A program made the translations under genes and the position numbers. From the NCBI GenBank assembly GCA_002699325.1, contig PABS01000090.1:4679-14015 (forward strand): a stretch of 9,337 bases of DNA, written 5' to 3'. The notes beneath the pieces are model-generated. The model saw only the letters and a program-made list of their open reading frames with translations, was not told where the DNA came from and did not search any database. Each line of letters begins with the position of its first letter. Position 1 is the first letter of the stretch. Shown piece after piece: positions 1-5,405 of the stretch. Source of the DNA: Ponticaulis sp. GTDB lineage: Bacteria > Pseudomonadota > Alphaproteobacteria > Caulobacterales > Hyphomonadaceae.

Positions 1-688
1 TATAATTGATGTCGCGATATAAAACGATGTCGGCATTGTTCGGACCGCGATAGCCATTCCAGTCGCGTCCGGCGTCATAGCCATAGTCATCATACGGGTT
101 GTAGGGATTGTACCGGCCATACCGGCCGTAATCACCATAGCGTCCGGTCCTGTATGTGTCGGCATAGCCATAATCATAGGCGGAATAGCCCCAGGCATCA
201 TACGGATCCATCTCCGACAAATTGCCGAAGAAATCGGCCTCGTAGAAGACGACGTCTCCGTAACGGTTCAACCCGAAGAGCGTGCCGTGTGGATAAGGAT
301 TGCGCGGGCTGGCCGGCCGTACAGAGGAAATCCGGTCACCCAGACCGAGTTCATCGAGGTCATCCACGCTCTCGCGGACAACGAGGCACGGGCCTTCGAA
401 GTTGATATCGCGGCAGACGAGCCAGCCTGCACCGCTACCCCGGATATCGAGGGATGCTGCGCGGTCATTGAAGTTCAGATAATCGAGGGAAGGCTCCGGC
501 CCTTCGATAACGCGCGCCACACCATAATAATCTTCACCATCGAACAGAACGAGCTGAGAGTTCGATCCCCGATAGCCATCGCCATAATGACGGGTCGCTG
601 GTTCATTGCTCGTTTGCGCCGTTGTCGTACAACCCATAGCCGCCAGCGCACATCCAAGTGCCAGAGCTGAAGTCGCCGCGTATTTCAT
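1..688 (-). CDS. Secreted beta/gamma-crystallin-like protein, C-terminus cut by window edge
   Basis: The frame is open from an ATG at 688 to the left edge (229 codons visible), so the C-terminus is missing. A GGAGAG ribosome site precedes the start. Residues 1-25 form a signal peptide; Cys20 lies in a poor lipobox (AAMGC), so a lipoprotein is possible but ordinary export is equally likely. Residues 45-124 look like one beta/gamma-crystallin domain of two Greek-key motifs, with aromatic/Gly strands (LVLFDGEDYYG and WLVCRDINFEG) each followed by a D-R-x-x-S-type turn. The turns NDRAAS and GDRISS deviate from the calcium consensus (N/D)(N/D)xx(S/T)S. Cys92 and Cys101 have the same C-x8-C spacing as the neighbouring crystallin gene and may form a disulfide. 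A Tyr/Gly/Asp/Asn-rich stretch (about 161-215) leads to a new motif start (DIVLYRDINY) at the edge. Residues 144-155 resemble a lone motif start. The substrate or role is unknown; an envelope or extracellular structural or stress role is inference. Confidence 0.82.
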   Translation of the reverse strand, partial: MKYAATSALALGCALAAMGCTTTAQTSNEPATRHYGDGYRGSNSQLVLFDGEDYYGVARVIEGPEPSLDYLNFNDRAASLDIRGSGAGWLVCRDINFEGPCLVVRESVDDLDELGLGDRISSVRPASPRNPYPHGTLFGLNRYGDVVFYEADFFGNLSEMDPYDAWGYSAYDYGYADTYRTGRYGDYGRYGRYNPYNPYDDYGYDAGRDWNGYRGPNNADIVLYRDINY

Positions 689-767
689 GTGTTTCTCTCC
701 GCGCTCTTCCCCGAGTTTTAACACACCATAGACCAGATTAGCTGAACGGCTGATAACAGGCGGCAAC

Positions 768-796
768 AAAAAAGCCCTCGCATTTGGCGAGGGCTT
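768..796 (-). terminator. Rho-independent terminator after the crystallin gene
   Basis: On the minus strand a perfect 8-base-pair stem (arms 794-787 and 781-774, sequence GCCCTCGC/GCGAGGGC) with a 5-base loop is followed by six T residues (773-768). It lies 28 bases past the stop of the 824-1588 gene and ahead of the next crystallin gene, so the two genes are probably separate transcripts. Confidence 0.88.
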
Positions 797-823
797 CCTA
801 AAATTGTGTTCTAGATCAGTCGG

Positions 824-1588
824 TTAGCCAATGCGGCGAACCGAGGAGATTCTGTCGTTCATTCGAATGGCATGGGCTGAGTTCACCGAGCCAGTGATGA
901 CTTCGCACTGACCGCGATAACCAACCTCCGAACAGACCAGCCAGCGACCAGAGGTGACCCGCATCGAACTCACTTCGTTATTGATGCGCAGTTGGTCGAG
1001 GTCATAGATGTCCGAACTCACTGGAACGGACCAGCCGTTATAATTGCTGTGCTCATAGAGAACGAGCGCACCCTGGCCGGATCCGTAATAGCCACCCTGA
1101 TCACGGCGGTGCCCGCGGTCCCAGCGGTCATTGTCATGCCTGTTGTGTCCATAACCACGGCCACGATCCCATCCGCGATGGCGGTCATAATCTCGATCAC
1201 GCCCGTATCCATTGCCGCCAGCATACCCATCGACACGACGGACCGATGAGATGTTGTCGTTCAGGCGGATATAGCTGGTGTTAGGGATGCTGGCGTCGAT
1301 AATGCGGCAAGATCCGCGGAAATTCCCATCTACACAGACCTCCCACCGACCGCGTCGCACTTCGATCGAGCTTACACGGTCGTTGAAGCCGAGCCGGTCG
1401 AGACCGGCCACCGACTGATCGATTGGCAAAGCGCGACCACGATAGTTGTCGTGCTCATACAGGATCAGATCGCCAGAGGCGCGCTGACCATAATTTGATC
1501 CGAAATATTGCGCACTTGCGGGCATGGCTGCCATCAGGGTTGATGCGGCGCCGAGCATGAGTGCTGAAGCGAATTTACCTATCTTCAT
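824..1588 (-). CDS. Secreted two-domain beta/gamma-crystallin protein, four Ca-binding motifs
   Basis: The protein has 254 residues. The start at 1588 is chosen because it is preceded by GGAG at 8 bases and opens directly into a classic signal peptide (residues 1-26, cleavage ASA|QY); the open frame upstream is only a shadow of rpsP. Two beta/gamma-crystallin domains (about 39-119 and 172-253) are joined by a Gly/Arg/Asp/Tyr/His-rich linker (120-171). Each domain carries two (N/D)(N/D)xx(S/T)S calcium-binding motifs, all four matching consensus: NDRVSS 69-74, NDNISS 110-115, NNEVSS 203-208, NDRISS 244-249. Each domain has a C-x8-C pair (85/94 and 219/228), a plausible disulfide in an exported protein. 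Microbial proteins of this fold bind calcium and are stabilised by it; calcium binding here is a prediction from the motifs. A GGAAC-type promoter candidate lies about 70-100 bases upstream. Localisation in the periplasm or outside the cell and a protective role are inference. Confidence 0.9.
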   Translation of the reverse strand: MKIGKFASALMLGAASTLMAAMPASAQYFGSNYGQRASGDLILYEHDNYRGRALPIDQSVAGLDRLGFNDRVSSIEVRRGRWEVCVDGNFRGSCRIIDASIPNTSYIRLNDNISSVRRVDGYAGGNGYGRDRDYDRHRGWDRGRGYGHNRHDNDRWDRGHRRDQGGYYGSGQGALVLYEHSNYNGWSVPVSSDIYDLDQLRINNEVSSMRVTSGRWLVCSEVGYRGQCEVITGSVNSAHAIRMNDRISSVRRIG

Positions 1589-1659
1589 TTTGTCATCTCC
1601 ACTTCCCGGGAGTCGTCCCGAATGGATGCAGTTTAAGAAATTGCGTCTGAACCTGAGAT

Positions 1660-1685
1660 AACCGCCTGTTGTGGAAAATAGTTCC
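1660..1685 (-). promoter_or_regulatory. Candidate EcfG-type (GGAAC) promoter of the crystallin gene
   Basis: On the minus strand GGAACTAT starts at 1685 and GTTA lies 18 bases after GGAAC (GTT at 1662-1660). This resembles the alphaproteobacterial general stress response consensus GGAAC-N16/17-CGTT, with G in place of the C. It sits just downstream of the rpsP terminator. The same GGAACTAT plus GTTA arrangement at the same spacing occurs before the gene at 5406. The predicted leader would be about 60 bases. The call rests on motif matching by eye. Confidence 0.38.
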
Positions 1686-1690
1686 GCCCA

Positions 1691-1725
1691 AAACAAAAAG
1701 CCCCCGCCGCGAGGCGAGGGCTTTT
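1691..1725 (-). terminator. Rho-independent terminator after rpsP
   Basis: A GC-rich stem pairs 1725-1713 with 1708-1696 around a 4-base loop, followed by a T-rich tail on the minus strand. The single C/A mismatch on the plus strand becomes a G-U pair in minus-strand RNA, supporting minus-strand use. It begins 30 bases beyond the rpsP stop, so the ribosomal transcript probably ends here. Confidence 0.85.
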
Positions 1726-1754
1726 CACCAAACGAAAAACTCGTCAGGCCGGTT

Positions 1755-2198
1755 CTACTCGGCTTTTTCTTCTTCAGAAGACTCTTCAGCAGGAGCTTCT
1801 TCTTCAGCTGGCGCAGCGGCCGCTTCAGCTTCAGCAGCTTTCTTGGCTTCTTCTTTTTCTTTCTTCTCTTCAGCGCGTTCTTTCGCCTTCGTGCCTGGCT
1901 CACCCTTGTTCGGGTTGTTGCCATGCTCCCAGGCGTAAACTGGTTTGCCGTCGACTTCGATCTGGCTCAGGAAGCGCGCAACGCGATCTGTTGGCTTGGC
2001 GCCTTTTGCGATCCATGCCGCAGCCGCTTCACCGTCGATCTGAACGCGATTGTCAGAGTCTTTTGGCAGACGTGGGTCATAGCTACCGATCTTGTCGATG
2101 AAGCGACCATCGCGTGGTGCGCGAGAGTCCGCAATGACCACGCGGTAGAAAGGACGTTTTTTCGAGCCGCCGCGGGCGAGCCTGATTTTGAGAGCCAT
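1755..2198 (-). CDS. rpsP: 30S ribosomal protein S16 with acidic C-terminal extension
   Basis: S16 binds 16S rRNA and helps assemble the small ribosomal subunit. The N-terminal 80 or so residues match the family closely: [20 protein letters not shown] at 1-20, then [20 protein letters not shown] at 23-42. The start at 2198 has a strong TAAGGAG site. The 147-residue protein is far longer than the roughly 80-residue E. coli form because of a Lys/Glu/Ala tail (about 101-147), first lysine-rich and then strongly acidic; such tails occur in alphaproteobacterial S16 and are probably disordered. It lies 80 bases after the DUF559 gene in the ffh/chorismate mutase cluster and ends at its own terminator. 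The usual partners rimM, trmD and rplS are not downstream in this window. Whether it is read from the ffh promoter or its own is not clear; no convincing promoter was seen in the 80-base gap. Confidence 0.98.
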   Translation of the reverse strand: MALKIRLARGGSKKRPFYRVVIADSRAPRDGRFIDKIGSYDPRLPKDSDNRVQIDGEAAAAWIAKGAKPTDRVARFLSQIEVDGKPVYAWEHGNNPNKGEPGTKAKERAEEKKEKEEAKKAAEAEAAAAPAEEEAPAEESSEEEKAE

Positions 2199-2278
2199 GG
2201 TGTATCTCCTTAAGTATCTTATGGCTTCGGTTTAGGCCAACCACATTGGAAAGCCCGGGGTTTGAGCAAACGCTCGGT

Positions 2279-2677
2279 CTATTCCCCTCCCACTGGTGGG
2301 GAGGGGATAAAGGGGTGGGGGGCTGTAACAGCCTCGACAATTTTTGCAAATACGGAATCCGGCCCGCCAATTACATCCTCATTCGTAAAACGGAAGACGC
2401 GATAACCTTGCGATTTGGCAAAGGCTTCCTTATCGGCGTCTCGAGCCTGAACCTCTGGCAACCGATGGATGCCACTATCGACCTCGATAATGAGTTTTGC
2501 GCCGTGGTTCGCAAAATCGAAGACATAGGGCCCAATCGCGACCTGCTTACGGAAATGCGAATCCGGCACCTGCTTCAAAAGCTTCCACATCTTCTTTTCG
2601 GCATGGGTCATGCTCAGGCGCAGGCGTTTGGCACGCTTATTGGCAGAGGCGATATCTTTCTGGCGTTTCTCAGGCAT
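2279..2677 (-). CDS. DUF559 protein with Vsr-like nuclease fold, repeat-flanked
   Basis: The 132-residue product matches the DUF559 (COG2852) family, which shares the fold of very-short-patch-repair endonucleases within the PD-(D/E)XK group. Visible family features are TxAExxxW at 24-31, FRKQVAIGPYVFDF at 42-55 with Asp54, IIEVDSGIH at 63-71 with Glu65, Asp67 and His71, and GYRVFRFTNEDV at 91-102. The putative acidic metal ligands are therefore intact, although the family's usual Gly after EVD is Ser68. The start at 2677 is chosen because family homology begins near there and AGGAG lies 9 bases upstream. An alternative ATG at 2806 overlaps the chorismate mutase stop (ATGA) and would add 43 residues, mostly encoded by repeats. 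The last 14 residues (from about 119) and the stop codon also come from repeat sequence. DNA cleavage activity is inferred from the fold, and the cellular role is not known to me. Confidence 0.88.
   Translation of the reverse strand: MPEKRQKDIASANKRAKRLRLSMTHAEKKMWKLLKQVPDSHFRKQVAIGPYVFDFANHGAKLIIEVDSGIHRLPEVQARDADKEAFAKSQGYRVFRFTNEDVIGGPDSVFAKIVEAVTAPHPFIPSPPVGGE
2283..2324 (-). repeat. Palindromic GC-rich repeat, inverted copy 3' of DUF559
   Basis: Read on the minus strand this is AGCCCCCCACCCC (2324-2312) followed by a near-perfect hairpin (arms 2307-2296 and 2293-2283, one bulged base). It overlaps the end of the DUF559 reading frame and supplies its last codons; the stop lies just beyond. 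There is no T-tract, so it is not a classical terminator, but it could act as an mRNA 3' stabilising or pausing structure. Confidence 0.75.
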
Positions 2678-2691
2678 AACAACGTTCTCCT

Positions 2692-2730
2692 CCCTCTCCC
2701 CTCGTGGGAGAGGGATCGAGGGAGAGGGGG
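2692..2730. repeat. CCCTCTCCC/GGGAGAGGG palindrome upstream of DUF559
   Basis: CCCTCTCCC at 2692-2700 pairs with GGGAGAGGG at 2706-2714 around a 5-base loop, and a second GGGAGAGGG follows at 2720-2728, giving two alternative hairpins. The ribosome site of the DUF559 gene lies at the edge of this element, so the fold could mask translation initiation. Its sequence differs from the flanking 13-mer repeats. Confidence 0.75.
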
Positions 2731-2741
2731 ACCTGGCAATT

Positions 2742-2779
2742 AGCCCCCCACCCCAACCCCTCCCCACAAGGGGGAGGGG
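2742..2779 (+). repeat. Palindromic GC-rich repeat, inverted copy 5' of DUF559
   Basis: AGCCCCCCACCCC at 2742-2754 is identical to the minus-strand 13-mer at 2324-2312. It is followed by a hairpin with arms CCCCTCCCC (2757-2765) and GGGGAGGGG (2771-2779). The copy is inverted relative to the one at 2283-2324. It lies 23 bases from the chorismate mutase stop codon. Confidence 0.78.
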
Positions 2780-2802
2780 CGGTGAGACAGTTGAGGTCTG
2801 GA

Positions 2803-3102
2803 TCATGTATCACCATTCTCCGACCGGATTTTCTCGTGGTGGCGAATAACTTCCGCCACGATAAAACTCAGAAATTTCTCAGCAAAGGCCGGGTCCAGCC
2901 CTGCATCATCGGCCAGTTTGCGAAGGCGGAAAATCTGCTCCGCCTCGCGCGTCTTGTCTGACGGCGGCAGGTCGGTTTCCGCCTTCAGAACGCCGACCTG
3001 TTTGGTCAGCTTGAAGCGCTCGGCCAGAGTGTGCAGCAGCACCGCGTCGAGATTGTCGATTGAGGCGCGCAGACGCAGAAGATCATCCATAGGCGAGGTC
3101 AT
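2803..3102 (-). CDS. Chorismate mutase, AroQ class, monofunctional
   Basis: It converts chorismate to prephenate, the committed step to phenylalanine and tyrosine, in the cytoplasm. The 99-residue, all-helical protein aligns without gaps to the E. coli P-protein mutase domain. Active-site residues are visible at Arg12, Arg29, Lys40, Asp49, Arg52 and Glu53, each one position after the E. coli numbering; the position of E. coli Gln88 appears to be His. There is no dehydratase or dehydrogenase domain. The start at 3102 is preferred over an ATG at 3114 because GGAG lies 6 bases upstream and the ATG overlaps the stop of the preceding gene (ATGA), implying translational coupling. It lies in the ffh-to-rpsP run, a context I recall for chorismate mutase in other alphaproteobacteria. 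The shared transcript suggests growth-linked expression, which is inference. Confidence 0.93.
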   Translation of the reverse strand: MTSPMDDLLRLRASIDNLDAVLLHTLAERFKLTKQVGVLKAETDLPPSDKTREAEQIFRLRKLADDAGLDPAFAEKFLSFIVAEVIRHHEKIRSENGDT

Positions 3103-3614
3103 GGCTCTCTCCATACTATTAGCTTCCGCGCCAACCGATTTTCGGACTCTAGAATGGAAGAAACAGCTCCTCTGAACAGTTGTTGCCGTTCTGCGGTCTC
3201 GGCTGGATTAGCTGATAAGACACTGTCTCGCAGCTTTTGCATGGCGGAGACGACCTGTTGGGCGAGCTTATCTGTTCTTCCAGAAAGCATGAAAACTACT
3301 TCTTCTGAGGACGAGAGGAATCGCTCCATTAACGCATCGCTGTAAGACAAGTTTTCCTCGAAATATCTCGCGTACGCCTCACGCTTCCATTCCTCTTCGG
3401 TATTTGGAATCGCGATGATGAAGTTCTTCTCGACTCGAATTGTGTTTGAGAGACGGTTACAACAAACTGTCACTTCGACAGCAAGTGCCTGAAATTTTTC
3501 GATCCAAGAGAATCTGATCTCCGCTGCTTTAACGTTGGAATTCCAGAGAAACTGCAGAATAGCGAGTATCAGGGTGACAAATACACCTGACAGTGCGACA
3601 TACTCTCCAATCAT
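3099..3614 (-). CDS. Membrane-anchored protein of unknown function
   Basis: I do not recognise this 171-residue protein. Residues 5-24 form one hydrophobic helix with no cleavage site, followed by a soluble part (about 27-171) that is mostly charged, predicted helical and possibly coiled-coil (75-165). Paired cysteines sit at 51-52. A single N-terminal anchor is likely; the topology is unclear. The start at 3614 overlaps the ffh stop by 4 bases (ATGA), and its own stop overlaps the chorismate mutase start in the same way, so it is a tightly integrated member of the operon. The upstream ribosome site is weak (AAGAAG), consistent with coupled translation. The DNA appears clearly AT-richer than ffh or rpsP, which hints at later acquisition. 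A function cannot be assigned from sequence alone. Confidence 0.78.
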   Translation of the reverse strand: MIGEYVALSGVFVTLILAILQFLWNSNVKAAEIRFSWIEKFQALAVEVTVCCNRLSNTIRVEKNFIIAIPNTEEEWKREAYARYFEENLSYSDALMERFLSSSEEVVFMLSGRTDKLAQQVVSAMQKLRDSVLSANPAETAERQQLFRGAVSSILESENRLARKLIVWREP

Positions 3615-5110
3615 TTCTTCTTATCCCCGGGATGAAGACCGGGCAGGCCACCTGGCAGACCCGGAAGTCCACCACCTCCACCGCCGCCAAGGCCCGGAAG
3701 GCCATTGCCGGTCAGCGCGCCCGGTGCGTTGCGAGCGGCCATTTTGGCGATATCGGCCTGATTGACGCCCATGCCGCCCATAGCGCCCATCAGCCCCTTC
3801 ATACCGCCCTTGCCCATTTTCTTCATCATGGTGGCCATCTGCTGGTGCATTTTCAGCACCTTGTTGACCTCAGACACATGAACACCGGCACCTGCGGCGA
3901 TGCGTTTGCGGCGTGACGCATTGAGCAGCGCCGGCTTGGCGCGCTCCTTCTTGGTCATGGAATAGATGATGGATTCCTGACGCTTCAGAACCTTGTCATC
4001 AACATTCATGCCAGCCATGGCCTGTTTGGCCTTCTTGGCGCCGGGCAGCATGCCCATAATACCGCCAAGGCCGCCCATTTGCTGCATCTGTTTCAGCTGG
4101 CCAGCGAGGTCATCCAGGTCAAACTGACCTTTGGCCATTTTCTTGGCGAGACGTTCGGCCTTCTCGGCATCCATCTGCTCGCCGGCTTTTTCGACCAGCG
4201 AAACAATGTCACCGCGGCCCAGAATACGTCCGGCAATCCGCTTGGCAGAAAAGATATCAAGCCCGTCGAGCTTCTCGCCCACACCGAGGAATTTGATCGG
4301 CAGGCCGGTGACTGCACGCATAGAGAGCGCCGCACCGCCACGTCCGTCACCATCCATACGCGTGAGGACAAGGCCCGTGAGTGGCAGTCGCTCATTAAAG
4401 CGTTTAGCAGTTTCAACGGCGTCCTGACCGGTGAGCGCATCGGCGACCAGCAGGGTTTCCTGAGGCTTGGCAAAATCGGCAACGGCTTCGGCCTCGGCCA
4501 TCATCTGTTCATCAAGCGTGGTGCGACCGGCGGTATCGAGCATGACAACGTCGAAACCCTGAAGCTTTGCCGCCTGCAGCGCACGTTTGGCGATATCGAC
4601 CGGCAGCTGATCCTTGACGATTGGCAGCGCACTGACGCCCGCCTGCTCTGCCAGAATGCCGAGCTGTTCCATGGCCGCAGGGCGACGCACGTCGAGCGAC
4701 GCCAGAAGCACCTTCTTGCGCTCTTTTTCTTTGAGGCGCTTGGCAAGCTTACCGGTCGTTGTCGTTTTACCCGAGCCCTGCAGGCCCGCCATCATGATCA
4801 CAGCTGGCGGACTATCAATGCGCAGCTTCGGCGTATCTTCCTCTTCGCCGCCCAGCATTTCCACCAGTGCGTCATGGACAATCTTGATGACCATCTGACC
4901 CGGTGTGACCGATTTGATCACTTCCTCGCCGACGGCCTGTTCCTTCACCTTGCCAATGAACTCTTTCACGACAGGCAGCGCCACATCAGCCTCAAGAAGG
5001 GCCACGCGGATTTCGCGCATGGCCGCGCTGACGTCTTTTTCTGACAATGCGCCCCGGCCTGTAAGGCCGTCGAACACATTGGTCAGTTTATCCGTCAGTG
5101 CATCAAACAT
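3611..5110 (-). CDS. ffh: Signal recognition particle GTPase Ffh
   Basis: Ffh binds 4.5S RNA and signal sequences of nascent membrane proteins and docks with FtsY at the membrane. All three domains are visible in 499 residues: N (about 1-90), G (about 100-295) and methionine-rich M (about 300-450). G-domain motifs are the P-loop GLQGSGKT 109-116, DTAGR 192-196 and TRMDGDGRGG 250-259. The RNA-binding loop SRRKRIAAGAGV is at 399-410, with Ala-Gly where many homologues have Ser-Gly. The C-terminus is a Gly/Pro/Leu-rich tail (about 468-499) ending in lysines. The start at 5110 has GAGG 8 bases upstream. Its stop overlaps the next gene by 4 bases. A terminator-like hairpin at 5163-5198 lies in or just before its leader. 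The 4.5S RNA gene is not in this window. Confidence 0.98.
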   Translation of the reverse strand: MFDALTDKLTNVFDGLTGRGALSEKDVSAAMREIRVALLEADVALPVVKEFIGKVKEQAVGEEVIKSVTPGQMVIKIVHDALVEMLGGEEEDTPKLRIDSPPAVIMMAGLQGSGKTTTTGKLAKRLKEKERKKVLLASLDVRRPAAMEQLGILAEQAGVSALPIVKDQLPVDIAKRALQAAKLQGFDVVMLDTAGRTTLDEQMMAEAEAVADFAKPQETLLVADALTGQDAVETAKRFNERLPLTGLVLTRMDGDGRGGAALSMRAVTGLPIKFLGVGEKLDGLDIFSAKRIAGRILGRGDIVSLVEKAGEQMDAEKAERLAKKMAKGQFDLDDLAGQLKQMQQMGGLGGIMGMLPGAKKAKQAMAGMNVDDKVLKRQESIIYSMTKKERAKPALLNASRRKRIAAGAGVHVSEVNKVLKMHQQMATMMKKMGKGGMKGLMGAMGGMGVNQADIAKMAARNAPGALTGNGLPGLGGGGGGGLPGLPGGLPGLHPGDKKK

Positions 5111-5132
5111 GCGTTCATCCTCTTTTTGCTGA

Positions 5133-5148
5133 TCCCAAACATATGGGA
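5133..5148. promoter_or_regulatory. Short inverted repeat in the ffh leader
   Basis: TCCCA (5133-5137) and TGGGA (5144-5148) form a 5-base inverted repeat with a 6-base AT-rich centre, 23-38 bases before the ffh start. It could be an operator or a small leader hairpin. A 5-base arm can arise by chance. Confidence 0.25.
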
Positions 5149-5162
5149 CCTGCCATTAAAGC

Positions 5163-5198
5163 AAAAAGCCCCGCCGGGCGACTCTTCGCTGGGCGGGG
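5163..5198 (-). terminator. Strong terminator-like hairpin, minus strand, no known gene feeding it
   Basis: On the minus strand, arms 5198-5192 and 5175-5169 pair perfectly over 7 GC pairs, with an inner 3-pair stem (5189-5187 with 5180-5178). The outer stem is followed by C then five T residues (5167-5163). A second small hairpin (5218-5214 with 5209-5205) precedes it. The neighbouring gene to the right is on the plus strand, so the terminated transcript is not obvious. It may be an attenuator in a long ffh leader or the end of an unrecognised small RNA. Confidence 0.75.
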
Positions 5199-5348
5199 TG
5201 CACGCCTGCCAGTGCAGGAATGCGCGCTTACTTCAATTTCGCTGCGCTCATAGCCGATAAGCTGTCAGAGGTCAAAGGAGATGTGCGTCGTGACGGGTAT
5301 TTCGCCTGTGGCGGGAATGCAACAGACTGCAAATGTCACTCGATTCGC

Positions 5349-5375
5349 GGAACTATCGGCACGGTCCACAAGTTA
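5349..5375 (+). promoter_or_regulatory. Candidate EcfG-type (GGAAC) promoter of the 5406 gene
   Basis: GGAACTAT starts at 5349 and GTTA at 5372, with 18 bases between GGAAC and GTT. This is the same arrangement as before the crystallin gene and one base off the GGAAC-N17-CGTT general stress consensus (A for C). The start codon lies about 30 bases downstream, a realistic leader length. Confidence 0.42.
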
Positions 5376-5405
5376 CTTTTTGGTAAATTTCAGAAAGTGA
5401 CCGCC

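Larger units (their letters stand above)
2283..2779. mobile_element. Possible repeat-bounded DUF559 unit (speculative)
   Basis: Two inverted repeat copies (2283-2324 and 2742-2779) bracket the DUF559 gene, each with the same 13-mer facing the gene and a palindrome facing outward. The unit interrupts the cluster between chorismate mutase and rpsP. A matching GGTCT occurs just outside the left end (2276-2280) and 16 bases beyond the right hairpin (2795-2799), but a 5-base match is weak evidence for a target duplication. No transposase is present. This would be a REP/RAYT-like arrangement with a different protein, and mobility is inference. Confidence 0.3.

Noticed and set aside
1589..1924. Upstream extension of the crystallin reading frame to a start at 1924, giving a Lys/Arg-rich N-terminus
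   Set aside because: This stretch is an out-of-frame reading of the rpsP tail and its terminator; the internal start at 1588 has a ribosome site and a signal peptide.
2246..2743. Plus-strand open frame opposite the DUF559 gene
   Set aside because: It mirrors the DUF559 frame and the repeats, whereas the minus-strand product matches a known family.
2276..2799. GGTCT at 2276-2280 and 2795-2799 as a target-site duplication
   Set aside because: Five bases match easily by chance and the right copy is 16 bases from the hairpin; kept only as a weak hint.
4079..5044. Long plus-strand open frame antisense to ffh (321 codons)
   Set aside because: It is a shadow of the GC-rich ffh codon pattern, has no recognisable protein features, and ffh is certain.
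5265..5330. Small minus-strand frame ending before the orphan terminator, possible gene remnant
   Set aside because: It has only a TTG start, about 30 codons, no ribosome site and no recognised similarity.
5199..5400. A 4.5S/SRP RNA gene ending at the orphan terminator beside ffh
   Set aside because: The conserved GGAAG/AGCA core of the SRP RNA tip was not found on the minus strand; an unknown RNA remains possible.
5220..5405. Extension of the secreted-protein gene to a start at 5220
   Set aside because: It would place 62 residues before a typical signal peptide, and the GGAAC promoter candidate lies inside this stretch.
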